DNA from: Bacilli bacterium
GTDB lineage: Bacteria; Bacillota_I; Bacilli_A; RF39; UBA660
Direction of reading: 5' to 3'
Length of the DNA: 64,000 nucleotides
Assembly: GCA_900769695.1 (NCBI GenBank)
Contig: CAAGHO010000049.1
Location: forward strand, 1 to 64,000
Notes under the pieces: model-generated
Database searches by the model: none
What the model saw: the letters and a program-made list of their open reading frames with translations, nothing else
Told to the model about the DNA's origin: nothing
Shown: in pieces, positions 26,572 through 35,658 of the stretch
Numbering within the stretch: position 1 is the first letter of the stretch
Layout of the letters: each line of letters opens with the position of its first letter
Position numbers and translations under genes: made by a program

Positions 26572-26937
26572 ATGGCAAGTTATAACATAGAAATGAATGT
26601 AAAAACTGATACTGGATATGACCAATTATATCCTCAGACTAAAATAGAAAATGTAGAAAATGGTGCTTCTAAATCTGTAAGTGTGCAAGTAAATGCTCCT
26701 AGTGCAGATTGGCAAGGTGATAATGCACCATATACATTAACTTTAACAGTAAATGGTGTTACGGCTGAGAATAATATTGAGGTTGGTTTAGCTTCAAATG
26801 CAACCTTAGACCAAATTAAACTATCCATGAAATGTATCATTCAGTGTACAGCACAAGCAGAAAATCAGATTACTCTTACAGCTTATAAGAATAAGCCAAC
26901 GGAAGATTTACCCATCCAAGTGCTGATTATTGGATAA
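26572..26937 (+). CDS. Small beta-rich tail protein
   Basis: A longer frame starts at 26521 inside the previous gene, but ATG 26572 follows a GTTGGTGAAAAT site and begins a clean domain, giving 121 residues. Composition is that of a single beta-sandwich (S-V-S-V-Q-V-N-A-P, Y-T-L-T-L-T-V-N-G-V). Located among fibre genes, it may be a fibre tip, a spacer or a trimerisation partner. No family recognised. Confidence 0.5.
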   Translation: MASYNIEMNVKTDTGYDQLYPQTKIENVENGASKSVSVQVNAPSADWQGDNAPYTLTLTVNGVTAENNIEVGLASNATLDQIKLSMKCIIQCTAQAENQITLTAYKNKPTEDLPIQVLIIG

Positions 26938-26964
26938 GTTTTATTAACAAAAAGAGGTGATTTT

Positions 26965-28302
26965 ATGTCAATTATGAATAGATTTCCTACTGGTGGTGGT
27001 AGTTCTGATATTGCAACTGCTGAACCAAATAATGTATTAAAAGGATATACATTCGTAGGAAAAGATAGTGACGATATACAAACTGGCACATTGGAACTGA
27101 CTGGAAACGCTATAGAAAGTCATGTTATCAAAGGTGCTACGTTTTATAATACAGACGCTAAAATTAAGGTTACTGGCACAATGGAAGTTGGTAATGTAAG
27201 TAATTTAAACTTAGCTGTTTCTAGTGGTAGAAATATTACTGTTACTTGGTCTAACCCTATACAAACTACTGGTAGACCTTATAGTGGTGTATATGTTAAA
27301 TATAGCACAAGTGGAAATCCTGGGACTGGTGGTACTCAGATTTATAAAGGTACTGGAAATAATACTACAAGTGGTGGTAGAAGTAGTGTTACTTTGGGGT
27401 TTCCTAATCTTGGAACTAGGTATTACATAAGTGTGTATAGTTATTGTGTGACAAGTAATGGGGAATTGATAGGAACACCAATACAAGGTAATATTGTAAG
27501 TGGTAGTACATATACACAGACGATTACAAGTAGTACAAATGTAACTGTACCAAGTGGATATAGTCAAGTTGATATATTTTGTGTTGGTGGTGGTGGCGGT
27601 GGTGGGCATGGAGAAAGTCGAGATAGAAATTCAACTTATGGTGGCGGTGGTGGCGGTGGTGGCTACACTAAAACTGCTTCTAATGTTAGTGTATCTTCTG
27701 GACAAACTTTAGTATGCTCTATTGGTGGCGGTGGCGGCGCTAATGGGGGTACTGGTGGCACTACTTCTGTAACAAGAAGCGGAACTACATTATGTACTGC
27801 TTCTGGTGGATATGGCGGTGACGGTGAAACTACTTCACCATATTATCGTGCTAGTTGTGGCGGTAGTGGCGGTGGTACTGGTGGTTCAGCGTATGGATAT
27901 ACTTATGGAAATAATGGCGGTAGTAATGGTGGCAATGGTGGTAATAGTCCTGGTGTCACAAATAGTCAAGGATTAGGTCAAGGAACAACAACTCGCCCAT
28001 TTGATGAAAGTTCTGGTACTGTTTATTCTGGCGGTGGTGGTTCTGGTGGACAAGGATTAGGTGCTTTAACACCGGGTAACTGGGGTGGTTCTGGTGGTTC
28101 TATAGGTGGCGGTCATGGTGGTAATGGTACCTATAGAAGTGGAGGTTCTTCTAGTGAACCAGATTACATTCTTGCTAGTGCGGGCGGCAATGGTTCTGCT
28201 AATACTGGTGGTGGAGCAGGTGGTGGCGGTGGTGGCTATGCTTATAGTGGTAGGGACGGTGGTACTGGTGGTTCTGGAATTATCCTTATCCGTTTCAAAT
28301 AA
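26965..28302 (+). CDS. Glycine-rich adhesin with tail-anchor domain
   Basis: A 445-residue protein. Residues 1-70 form an anchor repeat (A-E-P-N-N-V-L-K-G-Y-T-F-V-G-K-D-S-D-D, then T-G-T-L-E-L-T-G-N) that recurs alone in the next gene. Residues ~75-170 are FN3-like. From ~195 to the end the protein is dominated by runs of Gly with Ser, Thr, Tyr and Asn, starting at V-D-I-F-C-V-G-G-G-G and ending G-T-G-G-S-G-I-I-L-I-R. This resembles the polyglycine-II sandwich of phage tip adhesins such as S16 gp38. Such loops usually decide receptor choice and vary quickly. Confidence 0.7.
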   Translation: MSIMNRFPTGGGSSDIATAEPNNVLKGYTFVGKDSDDIQTGTLELTGNAIESHVIKGATFYNTDAKIKVTGTMEVGNVSNLNLAVSSGRNITVTWSNPIQTTGRPYSGVYVKYSTSGNPGTGGTQIYKGTGNNTTSGGRSSVTLGFPNLGTRYYISVYSYCVTSNGELIGTPIQGNIVSGSTYTQTITSSTNVTVPSGYSQVDIFCVGGGGGGGHGESRDRNSTYGGGGGGGGYTKTASNVSVSSGQTLVCSIGGGGGANGGTGGTTSVTRSGTTLCTASGGYGGDGETTSPYYRASCGGSGGGTGGSAYGYTYGNNGGSNGGNGGNSPGVTNSQGLGQGTTTRPFDESSGTVYSGGGGSGGQGLGALTPGNWGGSGGSIGGGHGGNGTYRSGGSSSEPDYILASAGGNGSANTGGGAGGGGGGYAYSGRDGGTGGSGIILIRFK

Positions 28303-28317
28303 AGAAAGGAGTATCAT

Positions 28318-28563
28318 ATGGCTATAATTAATAATTTTATATCTGGTGGCGTTGATACTTCTGAATTGACTGCAACCAAATCAGAAGTTATGAAAGGTTA
28401 TATCTTTCTTGGTTTAGGTTCTGATGATGAACAAACTGGAACCCTTGAATTAACTGGTAACGCCAATGTAAATCAAGTATTAACTGGTACAACTTTTTAT
28501 ACCACTAATCCACAAGCCCAACAAACTGGCACTTTAACAGTGAATAGTATTTTCGCTTATTAA
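28318..28563 (+). CDS. Stand-alone anchor-domain protein
   Basis: The 81 residues correspond to residues 1-70 of the glycine-rich adhesin just upstream: both carry V-M-K-G-Y / V-L-K-G-Y, then S-D-D-x-Q-T-G-T-L-E-L-T-G-N and T-F-Y-x-T. The adhesive part is missing. It could be a short cap protein, or a remnant of a fibre whose C-terminus was lost by recombination. It has its own GAAAGGAG site, so it is probably translated. Confidence 0.6.
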   Translation: MAIINNFISGGVDTSELTATKSEVMKGYIFLGLGSDDEQTGTLELTGNANVNQVLTGTTFYTTNPQAQQTGTLTVNSIFAY

Positions 28564-28588
28564 TATAGAATGAAAGGATAGAAATGAT

Positions 28589-29149
28589 ATGATTGTACAT
28601 CAAGTTTTTGCTATTGTACATGAGGAAACTGTACAGAATATTATTGTATGCGACAATTATGAACTTGCTAATCAGATTGCAAGAGGTACTTACGGCAATG
28701 AAGCTATCGCAGTAGACTGTTTACAATACCCTTGTTTTATAGGTTGCAAATATAAAAACGGCAAGTTTTATGACTTAGAAGATAATGAAATTGCTTACGT
28801 TCCAACACAAGAACAGCAAGTTGCGACTTTACAACAAATTAATAAGACCCTTTATAAAACAGCTAAATTATCAGCACAGAATTTCACAGACGAACAAGCC
28901 GTAGAAGTTCCAGAAATCTATCCAGTATGGACTGAGGGCGTTGAATATAAAGAGGGAGATAGGGTTACTAACGAGTACGGTGAGTTATACAAGACTGTAG
29001 TAACTCATGTGTCCAATTCTAAGGATAAAGAGGAAATTGGTGAGGAAACGGCTGTTACTAATTCATTTGAGAATGATGATAATGGAATTATGTTGACAAG
29101 TGTTGAAGATGAAATTCCAACTACAAGTAAATGGATAAAATTATCATAA
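28589..29149 (+). CDS. Fibre-associated protein with C-terminal carbohydrate-binding-like part
   Basis: A 186-residue protein. The N-terminal half (F-A-I-V-H-E-E-T-V-Q-N-I-I-V-C-D-N-Y) is typical of short proteins following fibre genes in Clostridial phages. The C-terminal half has Y-P-V-W-T-E-G-V-E-Y-K-E-G-D-R-V, a CBM5/12-like start, followed by an acidic insertion before the closing strand. Part of its C-terminal coding sequence recurs at 32252-32305 after another fibre gene. Probably a fibre tip or assembly protein. GAAAGGATAG precedes ATG 28589. Confidence 0.5.
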   Translation: MIVHQVFAIVHEETVQNIIVCDNYELANQIARGTYGNEAIAVDCLQYPCFIGCKYKNGKFYDLEDNEIAYVPTQEQQVATLQQINKTLYKTAKLSAQNFTDEQAVEVPEIYPVWTEGVEYKEGDRVTNEYGELYKTVVTHVSNSKDKEEIGEETAVTNSFENDDNGIMLTSVEDEIPTTSKWIKLS

Positions 29150-29165
29150 AGTGATTAAAATTCGC

Positions 29166-29194
29166 TTGACAAATAAGGTGACAAGTAGTATTAT
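29166..29194 (+). promoter_or_regulatory. Promoter for 59-residue protein
   Basis: TTGACA (29166-29171), 17-base spacer, TATTAT (29189-29194). From the expected start (~29201) AGAACAATT pairs with AATTGTTCT at 29264-29272, giving a ~130-base leader sealed at its 5' end. A second TGC-TATAAA lies at 29256-29263. Confidence 0.75.
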
Positions 29195-29329
29195 AAATAA
29201 AGAACAATTCATATAGAAAGTTTACAGACTTACTGTTTTAAATGAAAAATAAAGTGCTATAAAAATTGTTCTAAAACTATTTTAAAAATTATGTATTTCT
29301 GTATATTAACCTTAAAGGAGGTAATTATT

Positions 29330-29509
29330 ATGGCAGTAGCAACTGGAAAGCATGCAGACCATAGAACCAAGGAACAGATGGCAAATGATTTAGCACAGAC
29401 TAAAAGACCAAAGGGCGCACAGGATACAACCTATGTAACAACTGGCCCTGCAACTGGTAAAACAGATGAACGTGTAAGACCTCAGACCCAAAGACCTGTT
29501 AAGGATTGA
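29330..29509 (+). CDS. Small polar basic protein, separately expressed
   Basis: A 59-residue protein starting at ATG 29330 behind AAAGGAGGTAATTATT, one of the best ribosome sites in the window; the frame also opens further upstream but without a site. The sequence is almost free of hydrophobic residues, rich in Thr, Lys, Arg, Gln and Asp, with repeated T-G-K/T-G-P, so it is likely disordered or nucleic-acid or partner-binding. It has its own promoter, a structured leader and a terminator, which is unusual among fibre genes and points to strong, independently timed expression. No family recognised. Confidence 0.7.
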   Translation: MAVATGKHADHRTKEQMANDLAQTKRPKGAQDTTYVTTGPATGKTDERVRPQTQRPVKD

Positions 29510-29533
29510 TAATTAAATAAATATATTACAATG

Positions 29534-29565
29534 GAGAGGAATTAATAATAGTTCCTCTCTTTTTG
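29534..29565 (+). terminator. Terminator after 59-residue protein
   Basis: GAGAGGAA (29534-29541) pairs with TTCCTCTC (29552-29559), followed by TTTTTT. A very similar hairpin follows the next fibre gene at 32315. Confidence 0.8.
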
Positions 29566-29593
29566 TTATCATAAATTAGAAAGGGGTTCGTAA

Positions 29594-32242
29594 ATGAGAA
29601 CAGTAAACAAAGTTGGTGGTGCTAACGGCACAATTTTTACAGAATTTTACGGCAATACCACAGATGTAAAACCAACAGAAGATGTTCCTAACGGTAGTGC
29701 TTTTTATGAAGTTGATAATAACATGCAAGAATACCGTTTTGATAAAGAAAACAAAATTTGGTATCCAATAACTAGAGGTGGTACTGCTCCAAGTGATGAA
29801 TATTTACCGTTATCAGGTGGTATTATGACTGGTGACATTAACATGAATGGCAATTCATTACTTAACGCTAAGTCTATTTATGCAAATGATAATACGGACA
29901 TAAATAAAGTAAAATATATAAGTGGTTTATTACCTACAAATATTTTTATTAATAATTATAATACTGTAGGATACAATTTAGTAGGAATAGATATTAGCGA
30001 AAATACTTTTACTTTTTGCTCAAACGATAAAAATAATAAACATAGTCAAATTGAAATAATATATAATGTTGAAGATAATTTGCCACGTTTGAGTTTTAAG
30101 GCAGGATATAATGACAGAATAAATTTACCAGTTTTATTAAAAGGTGTTGATACACCAGTAGATGATACAGATGCAGCAAACAAGCAGTACGTAGACCAAG
30201 AAACCACCAAGTATTTACCTTTAACTGGTGGAAAAATGACTGGCAATATTAACCTTAGCAAAAAAAGCATCTATGAAATTTTTGATATGACTTTTATCTA
30301 CAGTGTTCAATTAAAAAGTGGAATTGATAATAATAGAAATTATTTGCAAGTTGTTAGGGATGGTACTGATAATAAACTCTCTATTAAGGCCGCAGACGCT
30401 GTTGAGGATGATGAACTTGTTACCAAATCTCAAATGGAAACTGCTGATAGTAAGTATCTTCCATTAACAGGAACCACAGAGGACAATCCAGTTACAGGCG
30501 TTGTCACATTTAATGGCGAAAGCACTATTACTGGTGTTAGCACTCCTGTAAACGATACTGACGTTGTAACTAAGAAATATGCTGATGATATTAAGACAGA
30601 ATTAGATGATAAGACTAATCAGCTAAATGAAGATTTAGAGAACTATGTTTTTTATAATATCGCTTATGATATTTCTAAAACAAATGTATGGTTGGATAAT
30701 ACAGGTAACGAAGTACAAGCCGGTGGTTGGAGTGTAAGTAATTACATAGACGTTGCGGTAGGAAATGTTTATACCATCGAAGGAATAACTACGCCCACAA
30801 CAGTAAGAAAATATGCTTTATACAATGAAAACAAAGAATTTACAAGAATAATTGAAAACAATACTAATGAACATTCACTAGACGTTATACCACAATATAA
30901 TGAACGATACATTAGACTGTCTATTAGATTTAATGATGCATTAAAAATCTTAACTTCTAAAAATGTGTCAAAAAATGATTACAGGGTGAAAGACAAATTA
31001 AATGTAAAATATTTTGGAGCAACTGGAAACGGGACAGCTGATGATACAGGCGTTATTCAATATGTACTAAACTTAGCCAAGGAAACAGGCTCGTCAGTGT
31101 ATTTGCCTACCGGTAAATATCTAATTACCAATATTGAAATCCCTGAGAACGTCACTTTGCTTGGCGAAAACGGCAATAGCGCACCAGAAATCTCAGGGAG
31201 TGTTTTGTATTGCACTGATAAAAATAACCCTGCTGTTATTTTAAATTCGCGTTCTACTATCAAAAATATTGCTTTTTTTTATCCAAACCAAAAAATTGTA
31301 AACAACTACCCTGTCACTTACCCAGAAACAATCAAATTGACAGACACTGCCATATCTACATTAGTAGAAATTGACAACATAAATTTAATCAATTCTTATT
31401 ATGCTATAAACGCAACTCCAAAGCATGAAAAATTGCGCATAAATAATGTGTGGGGTTATGCTATCAACAAAGGATTGTTTATTGATGGTTCTACTGATGT
31501 TGATATTGTAAACAATGTGCATTTTAATTACAACACCTTACGTGGTTTTTATGACGAAACTGTTAATGAGGAATTTGAATCCTTTACAAGTCGTGTTGGC
31601 GTTGCATATCAGTTTGGACGGTGTGATACAGCCATTATTCAAAATATCTTTGCCTATGGTTACAGGATTGGGATGCAACTGGTGACATCCGTAACTGCAC
31701 AAAATAAATTACCGCCAACTTACGTTATATTCACAAACACTAGCATGGATACCTGCAATTACCCTCTATGGGTTGGTAATGCTTCTCACGTTTTGTTCGA
31801 TAATTTTGTAGGAATTTCAAATAATCACACAGGAGATTACTCTGATGTTAAAGCTTGCGTCTATATTACTGGTGGAGATGGCATCTGTATGTCAAACTCG
31901 ATTTTAACAGGTTTCGGCAATATGCTTAAATCATCCGGCAATGATATTGCACTATCAAATTGTAATATCCGAAATTATAATAGAGAAGGTGCTACTGAAA
32001 CAGGCTTTGCAATCGAAACGAGCAATGGTGACATTGCAATTAATAACAGCATTATTATAGGTTCAACTAATAGAGTTACTGGCTTTGTACACGGTAATAG
32101 CAATGCAAATTCTATTACGGCAACAGGTTGCATTATAAAAAATATTACTATGCAAGGAAAGCTAATTCAGGTTGATAATGTTGACACAATCATTACACAA
32201 GGATTAAATACACTGATTAATAGTGATGGTGTAATTAACTAA
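29594..32242 (+). CDS. Tail fibre with beta-helix (pectin-lyase-like) C-terminus
   Basis: An 882-residue protein. Residues 1-60 are an attachment domain (N-K-V-G-G-A-N-G, then N-N-M-Q-E-Y-R-F-D-K-E-N) shared with the fibre at 32387. Residues ~70-330 carry repeated L-P-L-S-G-G-x-M-T-G-x-I blocks and G-V-x-T-P-V-x-D-T-D-x-x-x-K-x-Y linkers typical of phage fibre shafts. From ~460 (K-Y-F-G-A-T-G-N-G-T-A-D-D-T) the pattern is a right-handed parallel beta-helix of the pectate-lyase/depolymerase kind. Likely a receptor-binding or polysaccharide-degrading fibre. Codon choice in the beta-helix part looks less AT-biased than in the shaft, suggesting a separately acquired domain. AGAAAGGGG precedes ATG 29594. 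Confidence 0.75.
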   Translation: MRTVNKVGGANGTIFTEFYGNTTDVKPTEDVPNGSAFYEVDNNMQEYRFDKENKIWYPITRGGTAPSDEYLPLSGGIMTGDINMNGNSLLNAKSIYANDNTDINKVKYISGLLPTNIFINNYNTVGYNLVGIDISENTFTFCSNDKNNKHSQIEIIYNVEDNLPRLSFKAGYNDRINLPVLLKGVDTPVDDTDAANKQYVDQETTKYLPLTGGKMTGNINLSKKSIYEIFDMTFIYSVQLKSGIDNNRNYLQVVRDGTDNKLSIKAADAVEDDELVTKSQMETADSKYLPLTGTTEDNPVTGVVTFNGESTITGVSTPVNDTDVVTKKYADDIKTELDDKTNQLNEDLENYVFYNIAYDISKTNVWLDNTGNEVQAGGWSVSNYIDVAVGNVYTIEGITTPTTVRKYALYNENKEFTRIIENNTNEHSLDVIPQYNERYIRLSIRFNDALKILTSKNVSKNDYRVKDKLNVKYFGATGNGTADDTGVIQYVLNLAKETGSSVYLPTGKYLITNIEIPENVTLLGENGNSAPEISGSVLYCTDKNNPAVILNSRSTIKNIAFFYPNQKIVNNYPVTYPETIKLTDTAISTLVEIDNINLINSYYAINATPKHEKLRINNVWGYAINKGLFIDGSTDVDIVNNVHFNYNTLRGFYDETVNEEFESFTSRVGVAYQFGRCDTAIIQNIFAYGYRIGMQLVTSVTAQNKLPPTYVIFTNTSMDTCNYPLWVGNASHVLFDNFVGISNNHTGDYSDVKACVYITGGDGICMSNSILTGFGNMLKSSGNDIALSNCNIRNYNREGATETGFAIETSNGDIAINNSIIIGSTNRVTGFVHGNSNANSITATGCIIKNITMQGKLIQVDNVDTIITQGLNTLINSDGVIN

Positions 32243-32251
32243 AAAATGAAG

Positions 32252-32313
32252 CTACAGTAACTCATGTGGCTAGTTCTTCGGATAAAGAGGAAATTGGTGA
32301 GGAAATTTTACTT
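32252..32313 (+). pseudogene. Remnant of a fibre-associated gene C-terminus
   Basis: A 26-base stretch at 32280-32305 is identical to 29023-29048 inside the gene at 28589, and AGTAACTCATGTG just upstream also matches. The shared part keeps the same amino-acid frame (T-H-V, then D-K-E-E-I-G-E-E) but has no start or domain, so it looks like the tail end of a lost paralogue left by recombination. Confidence 0.7.
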
Positions 32314-32314
32314 T

Positions 32315-32342
32315 AGAGAGGACTAATAATCCTCTCTTTTTT
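32315..32342 (+). terminator. Terminator after beta-helix fibre
   Basis: AGAGAGGA (32315-32322) pairs with TCCTCTCT (32330-32337), followed by a T run to 32342. Nearly the same stem as the terminator at 29534. Confidence 0.8.
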
Positions 32343-32386
32343 CATGTTTATATATATTAATCCTATTTTTTGAAAGGAGATTTATA

Positions 32387-34612
32387 ATGAAAACAATTAA
32401 TAAAGTTGGTGGTGCTAATGGACTTTCCTATACTGAATTTTATGGTATTACCACAGACATTAAACCTACTGATGATACAATCCCTAACGGTAGTGTGTTT
32501 TATGAAATAGACCACAATATGCAAGAGTACCGTTGGGATAAAGAAAATGGCATATGGAGAAAGATAAGTTCTACTGCTAGTGGTGGTGGAACGTCTGTTA
32601 CTGGCGATTACTTGCCTTTATCTGGTGGTACTATGCAAGGTGCTATAGATATGTCTGGTTATCAAATTGAAAATATAAGTGAATTAACTTTAGGTGAAAC
32701 TGGATATGTTGGTATCATTCCACATGAAATTACAAGTGCTACTGATAATGGGACTACTGTTGAATTATCTAACCCTAAGACAAAGAAAGATATTAAACTT
32801 AGAGGAATTGACACACCTATAAATGATAATGATACTGTAAATAAGAAATACGCTGACGATATAAAAGATTATGGAATTGAGCATAATCCAGTTTTGGACA
32901 GTGGACAAGAGGAATTTGTTTTAGGACAAAATGACTTGGCTTATGTATTTAAAAATTCAATGGTAATGGATAGTGGAGATAGATTTTATTTTGCTGACCC
33001 AGTATCATTAACAAATGGAAAATTAGTTCCTTTTATAACTTCTGCTATGACTGGTGAGGAATATCACTTATTGGTTGGCACTTATCCTAAAGGTGTTCAA
33101 GATGGAACACTTGCACCTGTTCGGATTGATGGCGTTGCTGAACCTACTGGTGATAATATGGCTGTCAATAAGAAATATGTTGATGATAAAATGGGTAGTG
33201 TAAGTGGCGAATATATTCCTTTAAGTGGCACTGAAACTGGTAAACCTGTCACAGGTAATATTGAATTTAAACCAGTGGCCGTCACTAGGGCTGGTGGTGG
33301 TAATGTTTCATCATTCACTTTAGGCGGTGTATCACAGTATGGTAACATATTTGGCTGTTTTGATTTTACAGATAACAAGTTTATCTTTGATGGCAGTTCT
33401 ATTTTATTTGTTGGTGCCACAGGTCTGTTATCGTCTTTTACTACACATGGTTTAATTTTTGATGACAATGACACAAGCAAAAAGTATGAAATGAATTTTT
33501 CTACAGGAAAATCTGGCAGAATATCATTCATGCACAGTGATGGAAGTGGTCTTGAAACTGGCTCAGTTGAATTAGATGGTATCAACACCATTACAATGAA
33601 GTTTGCAGAGACAGGTGGTCAGCCAACTATTAAAGCTACTAATGCTAGTACTATCACATTAACAAGCGAAGATTCCAATGTTTCTAATGACTTAACATTA
33701 ACTGGTCTTGCTTCACCTGTAAATGAAAAGGATGCTGTAAATAAACAATATGTTGATAGTGCTATAAATTCTGTTACAGAAAATCAAGTAACCATTCAAA
33801 AAGCAGATAATGCTAATATGTGTATTAATCTTGCTGTAGATGGTGATGAAGCAAGTGGTGTATTAGATTTAACTGATAAAAATGGCAACCCAGTTATCGT
33901 TAGAGGTGTAGATACACCAGTTCAAGATACTGACGCTGTTAATAAAAAGTATTTTGAAACTCATTTATCCAGTGATTTTGTTCCAAATAAAGATTTAGAT
34001 ATGAAACAGTATAAATTAATCAATACTTCTGCTGTAGAGATTTATGGTGGAATTAATGACAGTGTGAATAATACTTATTTTATCAGAGAAACTTCACAAG
34101 CTTCTATTAATACTGACACAAAAATTCCAGAATATGTAAAGGTTATTACTGGCGTTCATACTGGTAATACAAACCAAGATGTAATTTTAAGAGGTATTAG
34201 GGCAGGACAACAGAAAAATGACGCAGTAAACTATAATCAGTTTAAAACATTAGCAGATTCATTTGAAAGATGTCAACATGATGTTGAAAGTCTGAATGCT
34301 TGGAAAATGACTTTTGACGAGAATCAAGTAACTAATACTGTAAATTCTATTATTAAATATACGGATGTTGCTTATGAATTGACAATCGCAAGTGGTGAGG
34401 AACAATGGTATAGTTATGATTTAGCAATGCAAAATGGTTATACTCCAATATCTGCTACTTTAGTTATTGATGATACCAACCCATTTGTAGGTCATTGTTC
34501 TTTGGATATTACACCAGACGGTACTTACAATGCTTTAATTTATCTTAAATCCCAAGGTGACGATAAGACTTGCAACTGTAAAGTAAGACTTGTGTGGATA
34601 AAAAATCAGTAA
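32387..34612 (+). CDS. Second tail fibre, paralogue sharing the N-terminal anchor
   Basis: A 741-residue protein. The first ~60 residues align with the fibre at 29594 (N-K-V-G-G-A-N-G, T-E-F-Y-G, N-M-Q-E-Y-R-W-D-K-E-N). The shaft has several L-P-L-S-G-G-T-M and G-I/V-D-T-P-x-x-D-x-D-x-V-N-K-K-Y units. The C-terminal part is beta-rich but has no beta-helix signature; the end (P-I-S-A-T-L-V-I-D-D-T-N, then C-N-C-K-V-R-L) resembles a small tip domain. Two fibres with one anchor and different heads suggest alternative or stacked receptor-binding proteins. AAAGGAGATTTATA precedes ATG 32387. Confidence 0.7.
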   Translation: MKTINKVGGANGLSYTEFYGITTDIKPTDDTIPNGSVFYEIDHNMQEYRWDKENGIWRKISSTASGGGTSVTGDYLPLSGGTMQGAIDMSGYQIENISELTLGETGYVGIIPHEITSATDNGTTVELSNPKTKKDIKLRGIDTPINDNDTVNKKYADDIKDYGIEHNPVLDSGQEEFVLGQNDLAYVFKNSMVMDSGDRFYFADPVSLTNGKLVPFITSAMTGEEYHLLVGTYPKGVQDGTLAPVRIDGVAEPTGDNMAVNKKYVDDKMGSVSGEYIPLSGTETGKPVTGNIEFKPVAVTRAGGGNVSSFTLGGVSQYGNIFGCFDFTDNKFIFDGSSILFVGATGLLSSFTTHGLIFDDNDTSKKYEMNFSTGKSGRISFMHSDGSGLETGSVELDGINTITMKFAETGGQPTIKATNASTITLTSEDSNVSNDLTLTGLASPVNEKDAVNKQYVDSAINSVTENQVTIQKADNANMCINLAVDGDEASGVLDLTDKNGNPVIVRGVDTPVQDTDAVNKKYFETHLSSDFVPNKDLDMKQYKLINTSAVEIYGGINDSVNNTYFIRETSQASINTDTKIPEYVKVITGVHTGNTNQDVILRGIRAGQQKNDAVNYNQFKTLADSFERCQHDVESLNAWKMTFDENQVTNTVNSIIKYTDVAYELTIASGEEQWYSYDLAMQNGYTPISATLVIDDTNPFVGHCSLDITPDGTYNALIYLKSQGDDKTCNCKVRLVWIKNQ

Positions 34613-34629
34613 AAATATAAGTATATCTA

Positions 34630-34658
34630 TTGACTTTTAGAAAGCTATGTGCTATTAT
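34630..34658 (+). promoter_or_regulatory. Promoter for lysin operon
   Basis: TTGACT (34630-34635), 17-base spacer, TATTAT (34653-34658) with TGC before the -10. A 13-base inverted repeat with one mismatch, 34635-34647 and 34674-34686, brackets the -10 and start site. Confidence 0.8.
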
Positions 34659-34710
34659 CGTAAGTAGAAGCATATAGTTTTCTAAATTTATATGAAAGGA
34701 AAATGGAATA

Positions 34711-35631
34711 ATGGCTAATAAAACAGCAAAAGGTTTAGTGGAATTTGCCAAAAGTAAAATAGGCGTTCATTATGTTTATGGTGCTAAAGGTGAGATTCTT
34801 ACTAAAACTAAGATATATTCATGGGCTAGGCAATATCCAAATATTTACACACAAGCCTATATCAATAAGGCTTTACAATGGGTAGGTGAAGAAGCTGTTG
34901 ACTGTTCTGGATTAATTTCATGGTATACTGGTATCATTCGTGGCTCTGGACAGTTTGAACAGACTGGTAACAGCAAAATCCCGCCGTCTAAATTAACAGA
35001 TGATAAACTGGGTTACGCAGTGTGGAAACAAGGTCATATCGGCATTGTACTTGACCGTAACCATGTAATCGAAGCAAAAGGTATCAATTACGGGGTTATC
35101 CAGAGCAACTTAAATTCGACACCATGGAAAAAAGCATTTAAGATTAAAGATATTATATATGATAATACCGTTACTGAATATAAAAACGGTTTCTTTAAGG
35201 TAAACGGCTCATGGAGATATTACAGAAATGGAATTATTGTAGTGAAATCATGGGTTAATGATAATAACCGTTGGTATGTTGTTGATGGTGAAGGAAAATT
35301 AATCACAAATCAGTGGTTCTATGAAGATGGAAAATGGTATTATTTGTCTGGTGATGGTGGTATGATTTCTAATCAGTGGCTTGAATATAAGGGTAATTGG
35401 TATTACTTTGATGGAGTAGGAGTATGTTTAACTAACACTTGGTATAAGTATCACGATAAATGGTATTATTTGGACGATACTGGTGCTATGAGAAAAGGAC
35501 TGTTAGAAGATAACGGTAAATGGTATTATCTTGATGAAAATGGTGTTATGGTATCAGATGTTAATATTAAATTTAGCGCAAGTGATGATGGAAGTCTTAA
35601 ATTTAGTGGACTTACTAATAAAGAAGATTAA
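34711..35631 (+). CDS. Endolysin: NlpC/P60 peptidase with cell-wall-binding repeats
   Basis: A 306-residue protein. Residues 1-155 are an NlpC/P60-type domain: Cys-65 in V-D-C-S-G-L-I-S and His-109 in Q-G-H-I-G-I-V-L-D are the expected nucleophile and base, which cut peptide bonds in peptidoglycan stems. Residues ~160-290 are about five to six ~20-residue repeats (G-K-W-Y-Y-L-x-x-x-G-x-M) of the choline-binding / CW_binding_1 type that hold the enzyme to the wall. There is no signal peptide, so release depends on a holin. It has its own promoter and precedes two small membrane proteins. AAAGGAAAATGG precedes ATG 34711. Confidence 0.85.
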   Translation: MANKTAKGLVEFAKSKIGVHYVYGAKGEILTKTKIYSWARQYPNIYTQAYINKALQWVGEEAVDCSGLISWYTGIIRGSGQFEQTGNSKIPPSKLTDDKLGYAVWKQGHIGIVLDRNHVIEAKGINYGVIQSNLNSTPWKKAFKIKDIIYDNTVTEYKNGFFKVNGSWRYYRNGIIVVKSWVNDNNRWYVVDGEGKLITNQWFYEDGKWYYLSGDGGMISNQWLEYKGNWYYFDGVGVCLTNTWYKYHDKWYYLDDTGAMRKGLLEDNGKWYYLDENGVMVSDVNIKFSASDDGSLKFSGLTNKED

Positions 35632-35658
35632 GATAAAAAGCGAAGGGAAAATAAAAAT

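Noticed and set aside
27211..28317. Long antisense reading frames opposite the glycine-rich adhesin
   Set aside because: They mirror GGT/GGC repeats (Thr/Pro/Ser-rich translations), lack ribosome sites and oppose a clear gene.
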